Assembly (NCBI RefSeq): GCF_013705725.1
Contig: NZ_CP055481.1
Location: forward strand, 992,001 to 1,056,000
Length of the DNA stretch: 64,000 bases
Origin: Klebsiella sp. RHBSTW-00484
Lineage (GTDB): Bacteria; Pseudomonadota; Gammaproteobacteria; Enterobacterales; Enterobacteriaceae
Direction: 5' to 3'
Positions within the stretch are counted from its first letter, which is position 1. Each line of letters begins with the position of its first letter. The translations under genes were made by a program, and so were the position numbers. The notes beneath the pieces were generated by a model. It was given only the letters and a program-made list of their open reading frames with translations. It was not told the origin of the DNA and searched no databases. Below, piece after piece: positions 44,820-56,344 of this stretch.

Positions 44820-45416
44820 CTACCAGAGCCAGGTTTTTGCTGGCGTAACCACTGCGGGCAGCGGGATATCCCACTGCTCCGTTGGCAGCGTTTCGACCTG
44901 CTGGCAGTCGTGGGCGTAGCCGACCGGCTGTAGATGATACTGCCGCCAGTTTTGCAGCGTCCGGTCATAAAATCCGCCGCCCATTCCCAGGCGCTGCCCA
45001 ACGGCATCAAACGCCACCAGCGGCGTAATCAGAACATCCAGTTGGCTAAGGGGAAGGACATCGCGCACGTCAAGCTTTGGCTCGCGGATTTTCAAACGAT
45101 TCACTACCAGGCAGCTGCTCGGATGGTAGTGCAGAAACAGAAGATTACCCGGGCTGAAAGGGTGGAGCACCGGAAGATAAACCTGTTTACCCGCCCGCCA
45201 CAGTTGCTCAATCAGCGGCTGCGTATCCAGTTCCCCATCAAACGAGAGAAACACTGCAACGGTATGCGCCAGTAAAACCGGTGGATAGGCCATCATTCGG
45301 TCAGCGGCCTGAAGGGCAAACTGCGTTTGCTGCTCTGACGTTAATGCGCGTCGACGCAGGCGAGTCTGCTGGCGAATTTGTTGTCGGCTAAGTGGGATAT
45401 CCGGAATTTGAGTCAT
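44820..45416 (-). CDS. ygfA: 5-formyltetrahydrofolate cyclo-ligase
   Basis: ATP-dependent conversion of 5-formyl-THF to 5,10-methenyl-THF, recycling the folate that inhibits glycine cleavage and SHMT. The start MTQIPDIPLSRQQIRQ gives 198 residues; the longer frame runs back into the 6S RNA gene and is rejected. The family signature GQRLGMGGGFYDRTL is near residue 140. It lies downstream of 6S RNA on the same strand, the conserved ssrS-ygfA arrangement. Confidence 0.94.
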   Translation of the reverse strand: MTQIPDIPLSRQQIRQQTRLRRRALTSEQQTQFALQAADRMMAYPPVLLAHTVAVFLSFDGELDTQPLIEQLWRAGKQVYLPVLHPFSPGNLLFLHYHPSSCLVVNRLKIREPKLDVRDVLPLSQLDVLITPLVAFDAVGQRLGMGGGFYDRTLQNWRQYHLQPVGYAHDCQQVETLPTEQWDIPLPAVVTPAKTWLW

Positions 45417-45527
45417 ACCTGGCTGCCTGAAAAGCGTTACGAGAGCAAAGGAGACGAACGAAGCAAGTGTAATACACCAAGAGGCAAGAGCCGAAAATGA
45501 AAACAGGGGGATGGAACGATAAAGAAG

Positions 45528-45711
45528 GGAATCTCCGAGATGCCGCCGCAGGCTGTAACCCTTGAACCCTTGGTTCAAGGTGAATGTGTCGTCACAGTCT
45601 TAAGGCTTCTCGGACGAACCGAGCATGCTCACCAACCGTGGAGCGCCACATTCTTGTGGTATGAAATATCGGCTCAGGGGACTGGCCCGCTTGCAAACAT
45701 CTCAGAGAAAT
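45528..45711 (-). ncRNA. ssrS: 6S RNA
   Basis: 184 nt on the minus strand, the same length as E. coli 6S RNA. Its 5' end reads ATTTCTCTGAGATGTT and its 3' end CATCTCGGAGATTCC, which pair to form the closing stem; the central asymmetric bubble region and the CTTGAACC/GGTTCAAGG hairpin are present. It binds sigma-70 RNA polymerase in stationary phase. It sits between zapA and ygfA as in E. coli. Confidence 0.96.
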
Positions 45712-45752
45712 TTTGTTCTTGCGATTACTCTAACACAGTTAAATGCAAAGTG

Positions 45753-46187
<435 letters not shown>

Positions 46188-46245
46188 TCACCAGGGTCCA
46201 AAGTGGTAGCATATCATGAATTCCTCCCAACGATGACGAATGCGC

Positions 46246-46824
46246 ATGTCTATACAGAACGAAATGCCTGGTTACAACGACGTAGACCAGTTACTGAACC
46301 AACAAGGGGTGGGATTAACCCCTGCCGAAATGCACGGTTTGATCAGCGGGATCCTGTGCGGTGGCAATAAAGACAGCAGCTGGCAGCCGTTGGTACATGA
46401 CTTGGCCAACGAAGGTCTTGCTTTTGGTCATGAGCTGGCACAGGCGCTGCGTAACATGCATTCCGCCACCAGCGATGCGCTGGAAGATGACGGCTTTCTG
46501 TTCCAGCTCTATTTGCCGGATGGAGACGCGGTGAGCGTTTTCGATCGCGCCGATGCGCTGGCGGGTTGGGTGAACCATTTTCTGCTCGGGTTGGGCGTGA
46601 CGCAGCCTAAGTTAGATAAGGTCAAAGATGAAACCGGCGAAGCCATAGACGATCTGCGCAACATTGCCCAGTTAGGCTACGACGAGGATGAAGACCAGGA
46701 AGAACTGGAAATGTCCCTCGAAGAGATTATCGAGTACGTACGCGTTGCCGCGCTGCTGTGCCACGATACCTTCTCTACGCAAAAGCCCACTGCGCCGGAA
46801 GTTCAAAAACCGACATTACACTAA
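46246..46824 (+). CDS. ygfB: UPF0149 family protein YgfB
   Basis: 192 residues from [15 protein letters not shown], the E. coli length; an ATG two codons earlier is possible. All-helical, with a conserved [12 protein letters not shown] segment and an acidic C-terminal half ([17 protein letters not shown]). Function in enterics is unclear; the Pseudomonas relative affects antibiotic resistance control. First gene before pepP-ubiH-ubiI. Confidence 0.92.
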   Translation: MSIQNEMPGYNDVDQLLNQQGVGLTPAEMHGLISGILCGGNKDSSWQPLVHDLANEGLAFGHELAQALRNMHSATSDALEDDGFLFQLYLPDGDAVSVFDRADALAGWVNHFLLGLGVTQPKLDKVKDETGEAIDDLRNIAQLGYDEDEDQEELEMSLEEIIEYVRVAALLCHDTFSTQKPTAPEVQKPTLH

Positions 46825-46852
46825 TCATTGATTAAATCGTTCAGGGGGCGTC

Positions 46853-48169
46853 ATGACTCAGCAGGAATTTCTCTCTCGTCGCCAGGCTCTGCTGGCACAG
46901 ATGCAGCCAGGCAGCGCAGCGCTAATTTTTGCTGCACCGGAAGCGGTACGCAGCGCAGATTCGGAATATCCCTACCGGCAAAGCAGCGACTTTTGGTACT
47001 TCACCGGCTTTAACGAGCCAGAAGCGCTCCTTATCTTGATTAAAAGCGACGAAACGCATAATCACAGCGTTCTGTTTAACCGCGTGCGCGATCTGACGGC
47101 GGAAATTTGGTTTGGCCGTCGTCTTGGTCAGGACGCTGCGCCGGAAAAACTCGGCGTCGACCGCGCCCTGGCGTTTAGTGAAATCAATCAGCAGCTATTC
47201 CAGATACTTAACGGCCTCGATGCTATTTATTTTGCACAGGGTGAATACGCTTACGCAGACGAAATTGTGTTTAACGCGCTGGAAAAACTGCGCAAAGGCG
47301 TGCGCCAGAATCTGCAAGCGCCGAACTCGGTGATTGACTGGCGGCCGATGGTGCATGAAATGCGCCTGTTTAAGTCGGCGGAAGAACTTGAGGTGATGCG
47401 GCGAGCTGGTGAAATTTCCGCGCTGGCCCACACCCGCGCCATGGAAAAATGTCGCCCGGGCATGTTTGAGTATCACCTTGAAGGCGAAATCCTTCACGAA
47501 TTCAACCGCCATGGCGCGCGCTTCCCTTCCTACAACACCATCGTTGGTGGCGGCGAAAATGGCTGCATCCTGCACTACACTGAAAACGAATGTGAACTGC
47601 GCGACGGCGATCTGGTATTGATCGATGCCGGCTGTGAATATCGCGGCTACGCGGGCGACATCACCCGAACTTTCCCGGTTAACGGCAAGTTCAGCCCGGC
47701 GCAGCGCGAGATTTACGATATCGTCCTCGAATCGCTGGAAACCTCGCTGAAGCTCTATCGTCCCGGCACCTCAATTCACGAGGTTAACCAGCAGGTCGTG
47801 CGGATTATGATTACTGGCCTGGCGCGTCTGGGGATCCTCAAAGGGGATATCGACGAGCTGATTGCCAACAACGCCCATCGTCCTTTCTTTATGCATGGTC
47901 TGAGCCACTGGCTTGGCCTCGACGTGCATGATGTCGGCAACTATGACGTAGACCGTTCGCGCATCCTCGAACCAGGGATGGTGCTGACCATCGAACCGGG
48001 ACTCTATATTGCGATGGATGCCGATGTTCCGGCTCAGTATCGCGGTATCGGCATTCGTATCGAAGATGACATCGTGATTACCGAAGACGGCAATGAGAAC
48101 CTCACCGCTGGCGTGGTGAAAAAAGCGGATGAGATTGAGGCGCTGATGGCGGCGGCACGCCAGCCATGA
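46853..48169 (+). CDS. pepP: Xaa-Pro aminopeptidase P
   Basis: Manganese metallopeptidase (M24B) removing N-terminal residues before proline. 438 residues against 441 in E. coli. Metal ligands lie in VLIDAGCEYRGYAGDITRTFP near residue 260, MHGLSHWLGLDVHD near 350 and TIEPGLY / IRIEDD near 383 and 405. The stop overlaps the ubiH start (ATGA). Confidence 0.96.
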   Translation: MTQQEFLSRRQALLAQMQPGSAALIFAAPEAVRSADSEYPYRQSSDFWYFTGFNEPEALLILIKSDETHNHSVLFNRVRDLTAEIWFGRRLGQDAAPEKLGVDRALAFSEINQQLFQILNGLDAIYFAQGEYAYADEIVFNALEKLRKGVRQNLQAPNSVIDWRPMVHEMRLFKSAEELEVMRRAGEISALAHTRAMEKCRPGMFEYHLEGEILHEFNRHGARFPSYNTIVGGGENGCILHYTENECELRDGDLVLIDAGCEYRGYAGDITRTFPVNGKFSPAQREIYDIVLESLETSLKLYRPGTSIHEVNQQVVRIMITGLARLGILKGDIDELIANNAHRPFFMHGLSHWLGLDVHDVGNYDVDRSRILEPGMVLTIEPGLYIAMDADVPAQYRGIGIRIEDDIVITEDGNENLTAGVVKKADEIEALMAAARQP

Positions 48170-49344
48170 GCGTGCTGATTGTTGGCGGCGGAATGACCGG
48201 CGCGACGCTGGCGTTAGCCATTTCTCGCTTCACCAGCGGCACGTTGCCGGTGCATCTGGTAGAAGCGACAGCACCGGAATCCGCGCAGCATCCGGGTTTT
48301 GATGGCCGCGCTATCGCCCTGGCCGCCGGCACCTGCCAACAGCTGGCTCGGGTGGGTATCTGGCAAGAGATTGCCGACTGCGCTACGCCTATTCAGCGTG
48401 TCCACGTCAGCGATCGCGGCCATGCTGGTTTTGTGACGCTCGATGCTCAGGAGTATGGCCTGGCGGCATTAGGCCAGGTGGTTGAGCTGCACGATGTGGG
48501 CCAGCGCTTGTTTGCGCAACTGCGCAAAGCGCCGGGCATTACGTTGCACTGCCCGGCAAAAGTTGAAGACGTCAGCCGCAGCGGGGAGGGCGTAAGCCTG
48601 ACTCTGGACAGCGGCGAGGTTCTCCACGGTAAACTGCTGGTGGCGGCAGACGGCTCTCGCTCCACTCTGGGGGCTCGTTGTGGCATCAGCTGGCAGCAGC
48701 AACCCTATGAACAGTTGGCAATTATTGCCAACGTTAGCACCGCTCTGCCTCACAACGGCCGCGCCTTCGAACGCTTTACCCAACACGGCCCGCTGGCGAT
48801 GCTGCCGATGTCGCAGGGGCGCTGCTCGCTGGTGTGGTGTCATCCGCAGTCGCGGCAAGAAGAGGTGCTGAGCTGGTCTGACGAACGTTTTTGCCATGAG
48901 CTTCAGCAAGCGTTTGGCTGGCGACTCGGTCAAATTACCCATGCCGGAAAGCGCAGCGTTTATCCGCTATCGCTGACTTCGGCCACCCGCACGGTTGCGC
49001 ATCGTCTGGCGCTGGTCGGCAATGCGGCACAAACGTTACATCCTATTGCCGGACAGGGTTTTAACCTCGGTCTGCGCGATGTGATGAGCCTGGCGGAAAT
49101 GCTGTCGCAGGCGCAGGCCGCTGGTCAGGACCCGGGCGATTACTCGCTTCTGAACCGCTATCAGGCGCGGCGCGCCGATGACAAAGCCGCCACTATCGGC
49201 GTGACCGACGGGCTGGTGCATCTGTTCGCCAATCGCTGGGCGCCGCTGGTCGCGGGGCGCAACCTGGGCCTGATGGCGATGGAATTATTTACCCCGGCGC
49301 GAGATGCGCTGGCGCAGCGTACCCTCGGTTGGGTCCCCCGTTAA
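48166..49344 (+). CDS. ubiH: 2-octaprenyl-6-methoxyphenol hydroxylase (ubiquinone synthesis)
   Basis: FAD monooxygenase adding a ring hydroxyl in ubiquinone synthesis. 392 residues as in E. coli. GxGxxG-type motif VGGGMTGATLALA at the start; second FAD motif LVGNAAQTLHPIAGQGFNLGLRD near residue 283. Coupled to pepP by a four-base overlap; ubiI follows after ten bases. Confidence 0.96.
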   Translation: MSVLIVGGGMTGATLALAISRFTSGTLPVHLVEATAPESAQHPGFDGRAIALAAGTCQQLARVGIWQEIADCATPIQRVHVSDRGHAGFVTLDAQEYGLAALGQVVELHDVGQRLFAQLRKAPGITLHCPAKVEDVSRSGEGVSLTLDSGEVLHGKLLVAADGSRSTLGARCGISWQQQPYEQLAIIANVSTALPHNGRAFERFTQHGPLAMLPMSQGRCSLVWCHPQSRQEEVLSWSDERFCHELQQAFGWRLGQITHAGKRSVYPLSLTSATRTVAHRLALVGNAAQTLHPIAGQGFNLGLRDVMSLAEMLSQAQAAGQDPGDYSLLNRYQARRADDKAATIGVTDGLVHLFANRWAPLVAGRNLGLMAMELFTPARDALAQRTLGWVPR

Positions 49345-49354
49345 GGAGTAAAAC

Positions 49355-50557
49355 GTGCAAAGTGTTGATGTCGCCATTGTTGGCGGTGGGATGGTTGGTC
49401 TGGCGGTTGCCTGTGGTTTGCAGGGGAGCGGGCTGCGCGTGGCGGTGCTGGAACAGGCAACCCCTCAGCCGCTGGGTATGGATGCGCCACCGGCGTTGCG
49501 GGTATCGGCGATTAACGCCGCCAGCGAGAAGCTGCTGAGCAAACTGGATGTCTGGCAGGATATTGTCGCCCAACGCGCCAGCCGCTACCACGGTATGGAA
49601 GTGTGGGACAAAGACAGTTTTGGTCGCATCAGCTTTGATGACCAGAGCATGGGATTCAGCCACCTCGGGCATATTATCGAAAACGCTGTGGTGCACCATG
49701 CCCTGTGGCAGAAAGCTCAGCGCTGTTCCGATGTCACCCTGTTGGCCCCGGCTCAACTGCAGCAGGTCGCATGGGGCGAGAACGAGGCTTTTCTGAGCCT
49801 GCAGGACGGCAGCATGTTAACCGCCCGGCTGGTGGTTGGCGCTGACGGTGCCAATTCATGGTTGCGCAACAAAGCCGATATTCCTCTGACTTACTGGGAT
49901 TATCATCATCATGCGCTGGTTGCCACTATTCGTACCGCAGAGCCGCACGAAGCGATTGCGCGTCAGGCGTTCCACGGCGAAGGGATTCTGGCGTTCTTGC
50001 CGCTGAGCGATCCGCATCTCTGCTCTATTGTCTGGTCGCTGTCTCCTGAAGACGCGAAGCGGATGCAGCAGGCGGACGAAGTCGCTTTCAACCAGGCGTT
50101 GAATATTGCTTTCGATAACCGCCTTGGCTTGTGCTCGGTGGAAAGCGAGCGTCAGGTTTTCCCGCTGACGGGCCGCTATGCGCGTCAGTTCGCCGCCCAT
50201 CGTCTGGCGCTGGTTGGCGATGCTGCTCACACCATTCATCCGTTGGCGGGGCAGGGTGTCAATCTTGGCTTTATGGATGCCGCCGAGCTGATTGATGAGC
50301 TCAAACGCCTGCATGCGCAGGGAAAAGATATTGGTCAGCATTTGTATCTGCGTCGCTATGAGCGCAGCCGCAAGCATAGCGCCGCAGTGATGCTGGCAGG
50401 AATGCAGGGTTTTCGCGAGATGTTCTCCGGCAGCAATCCGGCGAAGAAGCTGCTGCGCGATATCGGCCTTAAGCTGGCGGACACGCTGCCCGGTGTGAAG
50501 CCGCAGCTTATCCGTCAGGCAATGGGACTAAACGACCTTCCTGCCTGGTTACGTTAA
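49355..50557 (+). CDS. ubiI: 2-octaprenylphenol hydroxylase (C5), UbiI/VisC
   Basis: Paralogue of UbiH catalysing the C5 hydroxylation of the ubiquinone ring. 400 residues as in E. coli, with GTG start (AAGGAG upstream). FAD motifs VGGGMVGLAVACGLQG at the N-terminus and LVGDAAHTIHPLAGQGVNLGFMD near residue 285. Confidence 0.95.
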   Translation: MQSVDVAIVGGGMVGLAVACGLQGSGLRVAVLEQATPQPLGMDAPPALRVSAINAASEKLLSKLDVWQDIVAQRASRYHGMEVWDKDSFGRISFDDQSMGFSHLGHIIENAVVHHALWQKAQRCSDVTLLAPAQLQQVAWGENEAFLSLQDGSMLTARLVVGADGANSWLRNKADIPLTYWDYHHHALVATIRTAEPHEAIARQAFHGEGILAFLPLSDPHLCSIVWSLSPEDAKRMQQADEVAFNQALNIAFDNRLGLCSVESERQVFPLTGRYARQFAAHRLALVGDAAHTIHPLAGQGVNLGFMDAAELIDELKRLHAQGKDIGQHLYLRRYERSRKHSAAVMLAGMQGFREMFSGSNPAKKLLRDIGLKLADTLPGVKPQLIRQAMGLNDLPAWLR

Positions 50558-50977
50558 GCCCATCACACTTCTCTCTCCCGGCCATCGCGCCGGGTCTCCC
50601 CGCTCATTTGAAATAATCTAATCTCACCTCTTTTTTCGCATTAGTTTTATTAATGTTACCTTTTTTTTGTTATAGAAATTAGGTGCGTAATTTCGCATAA
50701 AATATCATTACCCTCTGTCTTTAAGGTTCATTACATTGTTTTTATGTGGCGTCTATCGCTTTAATTTAGTTGATAACTCTGTAGGCTCATCGGCGGATTT
50801 TGGTCATAAGCTAATGTGATGTCCTGATTCAGCTTATGGTTTACTCCCGGTATCGGTGGTAAGTTCTGGCCAAAGAGAACGTTTGCGTCGACGTCCGTTA
50901 GCGATGTCGACGGCGGATTTCGTGGCGCAAAATCGCCAAAAATAGTGGCTGGTTCCGTTTTATTCGATGAGGAAAAG
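50558..50977 (+). promoter_or_regulatory. Spacer and control region upstream of gcvTHP
   Basis: No gene seen. It starts with a weak CCCGG/CCGGG hairpin (50577-50594) after ubiI. From about 50620 to 50770 it is very AT-rich with phased T-tracts, as in the E. coli gcv region where GcvA and Lrp bind and bend DNA. I cannot place exact sites. The gcvT start is preceded by GAGGAAAAG. Confidence 0.55.
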
Positions 50978-52072
50978 ATGGCTCAACAGACTCCGTTGTT
51001 TGAACAACACACGCTATGCGGCGCGCGCATGGTGGATTTCCATGGCTGGATGATGCCGCTGCATTACGGATCCCAGATTGATGAGCATCATGCGGTGCGC
51101 GGTGATGCCGGGATGTTCGATGTGTCGCACATGACCATCGTTGATTTCCACGGCAGCCGCATCCGTGAATTCCTGCGTTATTTGCTGGCTAACGACGTGA
51201 ATAAGCTCACCACGCCGGGCAAAGCGCTCTACAGTGGGATGCTAACCGCTTCTGGCGGCGTCATCGATGACCTGATTGTCTATTTCCTTTCTGAAGATTA
51301 TTTCCGCCTCGTTGTTAACTCCGCCACCCGTGAAAAAGACCTTGCCTGGATAACTCAGCAATCTGAATCTTATGGTCTTGAAATGACCGTGCGTGACGAT
51401 CTTTCACTGATTGCCGTACAGGGTCCGAAGGCGAAAGAAAAAGCAGCGACGCTGTTTACCGATGAACAGCGCCAGGCGGTTGCAGGCATGAAGCCGTTCT
51501 TTGGCGTGCAGACGGGCGACCTGTTTATCGCCACCACCGGCTATACCGGCGAGGCGGGTTATGAAATTGCGCTGCCGAACGAGCAGGCGGTGGATTTCTG
51601 GCGCGGTCTTCTGGATGCAGGCGTTAAGCCATGCGGCCTGGGCGCACGCGACACGCTGCGTCTGGAAGCGGGGATGAACCTGTACGGCCAGGAGATGGAC
51701 GAAGGCGTATCTCCGCTGGCGGCGAACATGGGCTGGACCATTGCATGGGAGCCCGCGGAGCGTAATTTTATCGGCCGCGAAGCGCTGGAGTTACAGCGTG
51801 AAAAAGGCACTGAGCAGCTTGTTGGCCTGGTGATGACCGACAAAGGCGTCCTGCGCGGCGGCCTGCCGGTGCGCTTTAGCGATGCCGAGGGTAATCAGAA
51901 AGAAGGCATTATCACCAGCGGCACCTTCTCCCCAACGTTGGGCTACAGTATTGCGCTGGCACGCGTACCGGAAGGCATCGGCGAAACCGCCGTGGTGCAG
52001 ATTCGTAACCGTGAAATGCCGGTAAAAGTGACTAAACCTGTTTTTGTACGCAACGGCAAAGCCGTGGTGTGA
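50978..52072 (+). CDS. gcvT: Glycine cleavage system T protein (aminomethyltransferase)
   Basis: Takes the aminomethyl group from lipoyl-GcvH and forms methylene-THF and ammonia. The start [15 protein letters not shown] gives 364 residues as in E. coli; eleven further in-frame codons upstream have no support. Family motifs FDVSHM near residue 47, [13 protein letters not shown] near 188 and the catalytic-aspartate region [16 protein letters not shown] near 220. First gene of gcvTHP. Confidence 0.97.
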   Translation: MAQQTPLFEQHTLCGARMVDFHGWMMPLHYGSQIDEHHAVRGDAGMFDVSHMTIVDFHGSRIREFLRYLLANDVNKLTTPGKALYSGMLTASGGVIDDLIVYFLSEDYFRLVVNSATREKDLAWITQQSESYGLEMTVRDDLSLIAVQGPKAKEKAATLFTDEQRQAVAGMKPFFGVQTGDLFIATTGYTGEAGYEIALPNEQAVDFWRGLLDAGVKPCGLGARDTLRLEAGMNLYGQEMDEGVSPLAANMGWTIAWEPAERNFIGREALELQREKGTEQLVGLVMTDKGVLRGGLPVRFSDAEGNQKEGIITSGTFSPTLGYSIALARVPEGIGETAVVQIRNREMPVKVTKPVFVRNGKAVV

Positions 52073-52095
52073 TTTCCCCTTTTGGAGATGAATTG

Positions 52096-52485
52096 ATGAG
52101 CAACGTACCAGCAGAACTGAAATACAGCAAAGAACACGAATGGCTGCGTAAAGAAGCTGACGGCACCTATACCGTCGGGATCACCGAACACGCACAGGAG
52201 CTGCTTGGCGATATGGTCTTCGTTGACCTTCCTGAAGTGGGCGCCATCGTCGAAGCAGGTGCTGACTGCGCGGTTGCCGAGTCTGTGAAAGCGGCTTCCG
52301 ATATCTATGCCCCCATTAGCGGCGAAATCGTTGCCGTTAACGAAGAGCTGAATGACTCTCCTGAGCTAGTGAACAGCGAGCCGTACACCGACGGCTGGAT
52401 CTTCAAAATCAAAGCCAGCGACGAAGCTCAGGTTGCCGCTCTGCTGGATGCCACTGCGTACGAAGCGCTGTTAGAAGACGAATAA
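52096..52485 (+). CDS. gcvH: Glycine cleavage system H protein
   Basis: Lipoyl carrier shuttling between P, T and L proteins. The start [16 protein letters not shown] gives 129 residues. The lipoyl lysine is in [15 protein letters not shown] near residue 65. Lies 23 bases after gcvT; an ERIC element separates it from gcvP. Confidence 0.97.
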   Translation: MSNVPAELKYSKEHEWLRKEADGTYTVGITEHAQELLGDMVFVDLPEVGAIVEAGADCAVAESVKAASDIYAPISGEIVAVNEELNDSPELVNSEPYTDGWIFKIKASDEAQVAALLDATAYEALLEDE

Positions 52486-52610
52486 ATACGCTTCATTCTT
52501 CACGTTGCAGGTGTGTTGGCTGCGCTCGCTCACCCCAGTCACGTACTTATGTACGCTCCTGGGGATTCACTGACTTGCCGCCTGCCTGCAACGCGAATTA
52601 TTTTGCGTAT
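52486..52610. repeat. ERIC element between gcvH and gcvP
   Basis: 125 bp with diverged ends (ATACGC...GCGTAT instead of TATACCC...GGGTATA) that still pair, and standard core arms. It starts directly after the gcvH stop and is transcribed within the operon. Confidence 0.9.
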
Positions 52611-52663
52611 TCAGATAAGTAGAGACACCTACGATTCACCGCACGTTTCAGGAACCATCGCTC

Positions 52664-55537
52664 ATGACCCAGACTTTAGGCCAGCTTGAAAACCGTGACG
52701 CCTTTATTGAACGTCACATCGGCCCGGATGCCCAGCAACAGCAGGAGATGCTGAAAACCGTTGGCGCCGACTCGCTTAACGCCCTGATTGGCCAGATTGT
52801 GCCGCAGGATATCCAGCTGGCGACGCCGCCGCAGGTGGGCGAAGCAACTACTGAATTCGCCGCGTTGGCGGAGCTGAAGGCGATTGCCGGTCGTAACAAG
52901 CGCTTCAAGTCGTACATCGGCATGGGCTACAGCGCCGTGCAGCTGCCGCCGGTTATTCAGCGCAATATGCTGGAAAACCCAGGCTGGTATACCGCCTATA
53001 CGCCTTATCAGCCGGAAGTCTCTCAGGGCCGACTGGAATCTCTGCTGAACTTCCAGCAGGTCACGCTGGACCTGACGGGCCTGGATATCGCCTCGGCTTC
53101 GTTGCTGGATGAAGCCACCGCCGCGGCTGAAGCAATGGCGATGGCCAAACGCGTGAGCAAACTGAAAAACGCCAACCGCTTCTTCGTTGCCGCCGATATC
53201 CATCCGCAAACCCTGGACGTGGTGCGCACCCGTGCGGAAACCTTTGGCTTTGACGTGATTGTCGATGATGCTGATAAAGTCCTCGACCACCAGGATGTCT
53301 TCGGCGTACTGCTGCAACAGGTCGGTACCACGGGTGAAGTGCATGATTACAGCAAGCTGATCGCGGAACTGAAAGCGCGCAAAGTGATTGTCAGCGTCGC
53401 CGCCGATTTTATGACGCTGGTTCTGCTGACCGCTCCGGGCAAGCAGGGCGCGGACATTGTCTTCGGCTCCGCTCAGCGCTTCGGCGTACCGATGGGCTAC
53501 GGCGGCCCGCACGCGGCCTTCTTTGCCGCAAAAGATGAATTCAAACGCTCCATGCCGGGCCGTATTATCGGCGTATCGAAAGATGCGGCGGGCAATATTG
53601 CGTTGCGCATGGCGATGCAGACTCGTGAGCAGCATATTCGCCGCGAGAAAGCGAACTCCAATATCTGTACTTCCCAGGTGCTGCTGGCTAACATCGCCAG
53701 CCTGTACGCCGTATTCCACGGCCCGGTAGGCCTGAAGCGTATTGCCAGCCGTATTCATCGCCTGACCGATATTCTGGCCGATGGCCTACAGAAAAAAGGC
53801 CTCAAGCTGCGTCACGCGCATTACTTCGATACCCTGTGTGTGGAAGTTGCTGATAAAGCAGCGGTACTGGCGCGGGCGCAAGTGCTGCAGATCAACCTGC
53901 GCAGCGATATTCACAACGCCGTCGGCATCACGCTGGATGAAGCCACCACCCGCGAAGACGTGCAGAACCTGTTCCGTGCCATCGTTGGCGATGATCATGG
54001 TCTGGATATCGACACCCTGGATAAAGACGTGGCGCTTGATAGCCGCTCGATCCCGGCCAGCATGCTGCGCGACGATGCGATCCTGACCCATCCGGTATTT
54101 AATCGCTATCACAGCGAAACCGAAATGATGCGCTATATGCACTCGCTGGAACGCAAGGATTTGGCGCTGAATCAGGCGATGATCCCGCTGGGCTCCTGCA
54201 CCATGAAGCTGAACGCCGCCGCTGAGATGATCCCGATCACCTGGCCGGAATTTGCCGAGCTGCACCCGTTCTGCCCGATAGAACAGGCGGAAGGTTATCA
54301 TCAAATGATCGCCCAGCTTGCCGACTGGCTGGTCACCTTGACCGGTTACGACAGCGTTTGTATGCAGCCGAACTCTGGCGCACAGGGCGAGTACGCGGGC
54401 CTGCTGGCGATCCGTCATTACCATGAGAGCCGTAACGAAGGGCATCGCGATATCTGCCTGATCCCGGCTTCTGCCCACGGCACCAACCCGGCTTCCGCGC
54501 AGATGGCGGGGATGCAGGTGGTCGTAGTGGCCTGTGATAAAAATGGCAACATCGATCTGGCAGATCTGCGGGCAAAAGCGGAGCAGCACGCGGACAACCT
54601 CTCCTGCATTATGGTCACCTATCCGTCTACCCACGGCGTCTACGAAGAGACGATCCGCGAAGTGTGCGAAATCGTGCATCAGTTCGGCGGCCAGGTTTAC
54701 CTCGACGGCGCGAACATGAACGCGCAGGTCGGCATTACCTCTCCAGGCTTTATCGGCGCGGACGTATCGCATCTCAACCTGCATAAAACCTTCTGCATTC
54801 CGCACGGCGGCGGCGGCCCGGGTATGGGGCCGATTGGCGTGAAATCACATCTGGCGCCGTTTGTTCCGGGCCATAGCGTGGTGCAAATCGAAGGTGTGCT
54901 GACCCGTCAGGGCGCAGTTTCCGCCGCCCCGTTCGGCAGCGCCTCGATTCTGCCGATCAGCTGGATGTATATCCGCATGATGGGCTCAGAAGGGCTGAAG
55001 CAGGCGAGCCAGATGGCGATTTTGAATGCCAACTACATCGCCACCCGCCTGAAAGACGCGTTCCCGGTGCTGTATACCGGACGCGACGGTCGCGTGGCGC
55101 ACGAATGCATTCTTGATATTCGTCCGCTGAAAGAAGAGACCGGCATCAGCGAGTTGGACATCGCTAAACGCCTGATTGACTTTGGTTTCCACGCGCCGAC
55201 GATGTCCTTCCCGGTAGCGGGTACGCTGATGGTTGAGCCGACCGAATCGGAAGGCAAAGCCGAGCTGGACCGTTTTATCGATGCGATGCTGGCGATTCGC
55301 GGCGAAATTGACCGTGTGAAAGCCGGTGAGTGGCCGCTGGAAGACAACCCGCTGGTTAACGCTCCGCATACCCAGGGCGAACTGGTGAGCGAGTGGAACC
55401 ACCCGTACCCCCGTGAGCTGGCGGTATTCCCGGCAGGGCTGAACAATAAATACTGGCCGACCGTGAAGCGTCTGGACGATGTTTACGGAGACCGTAATCT
55501 GTTCTGCTCTTGCGTCCCGATGAGCGAATACCAGTAA
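52664..55537 (+). CDS. gcvP: Glycine dehydrogenase (decarboxylating), P protein
   Basis: PLP enzyme that decarboxylates glycine and loads the aminomethyl group on GcvH. 957 residues as in E. coli. The PLP lysine is in [19 protein letters not shown] near residue 708; a second, inactive homologous half forms the N-terminus. Ends in a strong terminator. Confidence 0.97.
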   Translation: MTQTLGQLENRDAFIERHIGPDAQQQQEMLKTVGADSLNALIGQIVPQDIQLATPPQVGEATTEFAALAELKAIAGRNKRFKSYIGMGYSAVQLPPVIQRNMLENPGWYTAYTPYQPEVSQGRLESLLNFQQVTLDLTGLDIASASLLDEATAAAEAMAMAKRVSKLKNANRFFVAADIHPQTLDVVRTRAETFGFDVIVDDADKVLDHQDVFGVLLQQVGTTGEVHDYSKLIAELKARKVIVSVAADFMTLVLLTAPGKQGADIVFGSAQRFGVPMGYGGPHAAFFAAKDEFKRSMPGRIIGVSKDAAGNIALRMAMQTREQHIRREKANSNICTSQVLLANIASLYAVFHGPVGLKRIASRIHRLTDILADGLQKKGLKLRHAHYFDTLCVEVADKAAVLARAQVLQINLRSDIHNAVGITLDEATTREDVQNLFRAIVGDDHGLDIDTLDKDVALDSRSIPASMLRDDAILTHPVFNRYHSETEMMRYMHSLERKDLALNQAMIPLGSCTMKLNAAAEMIPITWPEFAELHPFCPIEQAEGYHQMIAQLADWLVTLTGYDSVCMQPNSGAQGEYAGLLAIRHYHESRNEGHRDICLIPASAHGTNPASAQMAGMQVVVVACDKNGNIDLADLRAKAEQHADNLSCIMVTYPSTHGVYEETIREVCEIVHQFGGQVYLDGANMNAQVGITSPGFIGADVSHLNLHKTFCIPHGGGGPGMGPIGVKSHLAPFVPGHSVVQIEGVLTRQGAVSAAPFGSASILPISWMYIRMMGSEGLKQASQMAILNANYIATRLKDAFPVLYTGRDGRVAHECILDIRPLKEETGISELDIAKRLIDFGFHAPTMSFPVAGTLMVEPTESEGKAELDRFIDAMLAIRGEIDRVKAGEWPLEDNPLVNAPHTQGELVSEWNHPYPRELAVFPAGLNNKYWPTVKRLDDVYGDRNLFCSCVPMSEYQ

Positions 55538-55558
55538 TCTGCTGATTAGACTATCTTT

Positions 55559-55586
55559 TAAAGGCGCTGCGGCGCCTTTATTTTTT
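55559..55586 (+). terminator. gcvTHP terminator
   Basis: Stem AAAGGCGC/GCGCCTTT with a TGCG loop, followed by a T-run, about 20 bases after the gcvP stop. Confidence 0.93.
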
Positions 55587-55597
55587 GGGGGAATGGC

Positions 55598-56341
55598 ATG
55601 ACGATAGCATTAGTGACGGGCGGCAGCCGCGGAATAGGTAAAGCGACGGCGCTGCTGCTGGCGCAGGAAGGTTATACCGTGGTGGTGAATTATCACCAGA
55701 ACAGTGAAGCTGCGACCGGCGTGGTGAACGAAATTATCGCCTGCGGCGGAAAGGCCGTTGCGCTGCAAGCGGACGTCAGTGATGAAACACAGGTGGTGGC
55801 GATGTTTGAGGCTGTCGATCGCCTTGGCGAACCGCTCTCGGCGCTGGTCAATAACGCTGGCATTTTGTTTACCCAGGGGACGATTGAAAGCCTTTGCGCC
55901 GAGCGGATTAACCGGGTACTGGCGACCAACGTCACTGGCTATTTTCTTTGCTGCCGGGAGGCGGTAAAGCGGATGTCGCACAAGCACGGCGGTAAGGGTG
56001 GGGCGATTGTTAACGTTTCATCAGCGGCCTCGCGCCTGGGCGCACCGGGGGAATATGTGGACTATGCCGCGTCAAAAGGCGCGGTAGATACCCTGACCAC
56101 TGGCCTGTCGCTGGAGGTTGCGGCGCAGGGAATTCGGGTCAACGGGGTTCGTCCTGGCCTAATTTATACTGAAATGCATGCCAGCGGCGGTGAACCGGGG
56201 CGCGTGGATCGCGTGAAGTCGATGTTGCCGATGCAGCGCGGTGGTCAGCCAGAAGAGGTCGCCCAGGCCATCGTCTGGTTGCTGAGCGACAAAGCCTCCT
56301 ACGTAACCGGCAGCTTTCTGGAGCTGGCGGGCGGAAGATAA
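55598..56341 (+). CDS. ygfF: Short-chain dehydrogenase YgfF
   Basis: 247 residues, classical SDR. Cofactor motif TGGSRGIG at residues 7-14, NNAGI near 88, catalytic Ser in NVSSAASRLG near 142 and YAASK near 156. It resembles E. coli YgfF, an uncharacterised NAD(P)-dependent sugar or alcohol dehydrogenase, in sequence and position after gcvP. Confidence 0.93.
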   Translation: MTIALVTGGSRGIGKATALLLAQEGYTVVVNYHQNSEAATGVVNEIIACGGKAVALQADVSDETQVVAMFEAVDRLGEPLSALVNNAGILFTQGTIESLCAERINRVLATNVTGYFLCCREAVKRMSHKHGGKGGAIVNVSSAASRLGAPGEYVDYAASKGAVDTLTTGLSLEVAAQGIRVNGVRPGLIYTEMHASGGEPGRVDRVKSMLPMQRGGQPEEVAQAIVWLLSDKASYVTGSFLELAGGR

Positions 56342-56344
56342 TCC

